DNA of 64,000 nucleotides, taken from the NCBI GenBank assembly GCA_027006785.1, contig JALTFR010000047.1, positions 25,494-89,493 of the forward strand. Reading direction: 5' to 3'. This document shows positions 61,879-64,000 of the stretch, in pieces. Within the stretch, counting starts at the first letter, position 1. Every line of letters starts with the position of its first letter. Both the position numbers and the translations under genes were made by a program. The DNA is from Thermoplasmata archaeon (lineage in GTDB: Archaea > Thermoplasmatota > Thermoplasmata > WALJ01). Below the pieces are notes generated by a model that saw nothing but the letters and a program-made list of their open reading frames with translations, did not search any database and was not told the origin of the DNA.

Positions 61879-64000
61879 ATGGAAGAAACCATGTCATGTC
61901 CCGTATGTGGTGGAGAGTTGCTTCCTCATATTGTCTGCCCCTTCTGCGGTGCGGACATAACATTGAGGACGATGGAAGGGCTTGAGCCAGAGTACAAGTG
62001 CCCTGTGTGTGGGAAGGAAGCCGTAACCAAGTTCATATGCAACGATTGCGGTTCTGAGTTCACATACGATGTGATTGTAAATAAGATGGGCGCAGCAGCG
62101 GTTGCAGGAGAGGCGGTTAAAAAGAGCCCAGAGGGGGAAGAAGACCTGGGTGAGCTGAAGAACGGGCTCACCAATGGCCTCAGCAATGGAAATGGGGCAA
62201 AGAAAGGCATGACCAATGGCCTGGCTGCGAAAGGAGTTACAAACGGTAATGGCCTCACAAACGGTAATGGCTCTAAGAACGGCATGACCAATGGCCTCAC
62301 AAACGGTAATGCAAAAGCCGGCCCTGCCAAGCCTGTGAAGAAGTCAAAGCACAAAAAATCAGGATCCTCCACGGTAACCGCCGTTATTGCGGCCTCAATA
62401 GTAATAATTCTTCTTTTAGGTGCGGTCTATGTAATGGTTACAACACAACCGCAGTCCGGGATAAAGATAGATGGAGATTTCTCCGACTGGAATGGTATAG
62501 GCACAAGAAATGACGCACAGGGGGTTTACCTTACAAGCTATGCGAGCACCCTAGAGGATCGTAAGCTGGCCATGCTTGTGGCCTCGCCTAAGGGTACAAC
62601 TTTATTTTCAACAAAAGAGACCATATATGCATTTATAGATGCAGATAACAATCGTGCAACGGGATATCAGATAAACGGAATAGGTGCAGACTATATGTGC
62701 AAGGTAGCGGGGGAGAACGGAAGCATAGCCTCTCGCGGCGCATACATTTACAACATATATGCTGATGGTGTAACATGGAACTGGACATATTCATCTGAGC
62801 TATTGTTTGCAGCGGCATCATCTGGAAATCAGATGGAGATGAAGTTCTTTCCCTACTCTATAAGTAAAGATTATCGTGTGTGTTTCTATATGTTTGATTC
62901 CCACGGGAACAGAGAGATATCCAATATAAATGTCGGTCAGGCACCCTCTCTTTTTGTCTCTTCCACCATACCTGCTGACGCAAAGGACATCTACTCTGCA
63001 GGCTCTCAAAACATACATATAATGGACGTCGAACTATTTGCATCAGGGGGAAGTGTAACAGTCCATGCTCTGACCTTCTCCCAGAGTGGATTTTCCAGCA
63101 TATGGTTGCAGGATAAATCCGGCAGAAAGATACAGATAAATGATGGAAAAGCGATTCTGGATCGCAACATTTCAGATGGCGAGGCTCTGAATTACATGCT
63201 TATGGGCAATCTTCCGCAGACGGCAATAAACGGAACTTTGATTTCAGCATCCCTGAATCAGGTGATTTCTACAAACAGCATCCTCTCTGAAAAGAAAGAG
63301 GATTTTAGAGCGTATATCGGAACGCCAGAGAGAATAAAGATTGACGGAGCCTTTGGTGATTGGGAAGGAATAACACACGATACGGAATACGGTAACGCCC
63401 CATCCAACATAGATATAAGCGAATATGCAGCTGCAGACGATTCATCAAGCATATTCTTCTATGCCTCAGTGCGCGGTAAATTGATGGCAGGTGTCCTTGT
63501 ACCTGAGAGTTATGGGCATAAGAACGAATCTGAAAATCCCCCTGTCACTCCTGTTGCAAAGACACCCACAGGAGAAGACGTCTTCAGGGTTTATCTTAAT
63601 ACAGATAAGGGCAATTATAAGATAGAAATTCTGGGGCGCGAAGGAAAGATAATTTCACAGAACATGTACAGGGAACAGAATGGTAACTGGATACCCCTTT
63701 CATTTGCAACCGTTGATGTCGCAAAAGGGCTAAAGCAGATAGAGGGCTCTGTATCCAGAGATATGATTGGGAATCCTTCCACCCTTCACATCCGTATAGA
63801 GACTAGCGATTGGGCCTCTCACAAGGATACAGTAGAGCCAATACAGCCTGATTTGAAAGCACCTTCGGGCACCAGAGGCAGCGGCGGACCGTATATAAGC
63901 AAACTTCGTGAGAGTTATCAGCTCAACGACGAGATACGCATAAGCTGGATAACAGACACAGATGCCACGGGATATGTTAGATACAGCGAAAACTCTGACC
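61879..64000 (+). CDS. Zinc-ribbon, Asn-Gly-repeat, single-pass surface protein with CBM9-like domains (truncated)
   Basis: The frame is open for at least 707 codons and runs off the window. Residues 1-60 hold two zinc ribbons (CPVCGGEL, CPFCG, CPVCGKEA, CNDCG). Residues 95-155 are a low-complexity linker repeating TNGLTNGNG and KNGMTNGL, then KKSKHKK, a membrane helix (TAVIAASIVIILLLGAVYVM) and an extracellular region. The latter has two related starts, IKIDGDFSDWNGI near 195 and IKIDGAFGDWEGI near 488, typical of family 9 carbohydrate-binding or DOMON-like modules. The ribbons are in the cytosol and the sugar-binding-like domains outside. GAGGTG precedes the ATG, with TATA TTAAATACGG near 61836. 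Ligand unknown. Confidence 0.75.
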   Translation, partial: MEETMSCPVCGGELLPHIVCPFCGADITLRTMEGLEPEYKCPVCGKEAVTKFICNDCGSEFTYDVIVNKMGAAAVAGEAVKKSPEGEEDLGELKNGLTNGLSNGNGAKKGMTNGLAAKGVTNGNGLTNGNGSKNGMTNGLTNGNAKAGPAKPVKKSKHKKSGSSTVTAVIAASIVIILLLGAVYVMVTTQPQSGIKIDGDFSDWNGIGTRNDAQGVYLTSYASTLEDRKLAMLVASPKGTTLFSTKETIYAFIDADNNRATGYQINGIGADYMCKVAGENGSIASRGAYIYNIYADGVTWNWTYSSELLFAAASSGNQMEMKFFPYSISKDYRVCFYMFDSHGNREISNINVGQAPSLFVSSTIPADAKDIYSAGSQNIHIMDVELFASGGSVTVHALTFSQSGFSSIWLQDKSGRKIQINDGKAILDRNISDGEALNYMLMGNLPQTAINGTLISASLNQVISTNSILSEKKEDFRAYIGTPERIKIDGAFGDWEGITHDTEYGNAPSNIDISEYAAADDSSSIFFYASVRGKLMAGVLVPESYGHKNESENPPVTPVAKTPTGEDVFRVYLNTDKGNYKIEILGREGKIISQNMYREQNGNWIPLSFATVDVAKGLKQIEGSVSRDMIGNPSTLHIRIETSDWASHKDTVEPIQPDLKAPSGTRGSGGPYISKLRESYQLNDEIRISWITDTDATGYVRYSENSD

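Overview
The window is chromosomal DNA of an archaeon, most likely a member of the Thermoplasmata (Thermoplasmatota). The evidence is an archaeal replication and repair set (large primase subunit, large RFC subunit, RadA), deoxyhypusine synthase, an archaeal tRNA-splicing endonuclease, archaeal D-aminoacyl-tRNA deacylase, a DUF63 membrane protein, TATA-type promoters about 25 bp before many start codons (often leaderless), and a 16S rRNA gene with no 23S or 5S gene beside it. An unlinked 16S gene is typical of Thermoplasmata. I cannot name the genus. Base composition is balanced and most genes look native.

Layout. 0-3.7 kb: a truncated DUF4143 ATPase, four small membrane-protein genes (three are paralogues), RNA 3'-phosphate cyclase, a box C/D guide RNA and an RRM protein. 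3.8-9.5 kb: a duplicated tRNA-Leu locus, a membrane coiled-coil protein and a 1,415-residue TPR protein. 9.6-14.1 kb: DUF63 protein, two exported proteins and a tRNA-Gly/Thr/Pro cluster with broken tRNA copies. 14.2-24.6 kb: FKBP, primase, a bacterial-type queuosine pair (queA and tgt) around a surface-protein gene, deoxyhypusine synthase and exported proteins. 24.7-29.4 kb: rfcL, radA, a PRC-barrel protein like the cell-division protein CdpB, and endA. 29.4-39.9 kb: coiled-coil protein, a membrane-embedded Cas4-like nuclease, TraB-like protein, HAD phosphatase, two winged-helix proteins with a second box C/D RNA at their end, a NifX/DUF134 cluster rich in Gly, Met and Tyr, and dtdA. 39.9-44.2 kb: winged-helix/STAND/TPR ATPase, methyltransferase, roadblock protein and creatininase-family hydrolase. 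44.3-47.6 kb: 16S rRNA and purH. 47.8-56.7 kb: a large surface protein, Ogg2 glycosylase, DUF2238 protein and a zinc-ribbon/coiled-coil operon. 57.0-64.0 kb: a ribbon-helix-helix gene overlapping ftsZ behind a probable operator, small membrane proteins, a GlcD/GlcF-like oxidase pair and a truncated zinc-ribbon surface protein.

The strongest unexplained signal is at DNA level. The palindrome GAGCGCTC occurs 26 times by my reading, against about one expected, in all reading frames and in some promoters. This resembles the HIP1 repeat of cyanobacteria. The tRNA loci are the second unusual theme: Leu, Gly, Thr and possibly Pro genes are each accompanied by partial copies, and hairpin-dense inserts sit at the Leu and Thr copies. 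Two well-formed box C/D guide RNAs, one embedded in the end of a coding gene, are the third.

Coordinates of gene starts were often moved downstream of the longest open frame, where a TATA box, ribosome-binding site or family alignment favoured a later start. All counts were made by eye.
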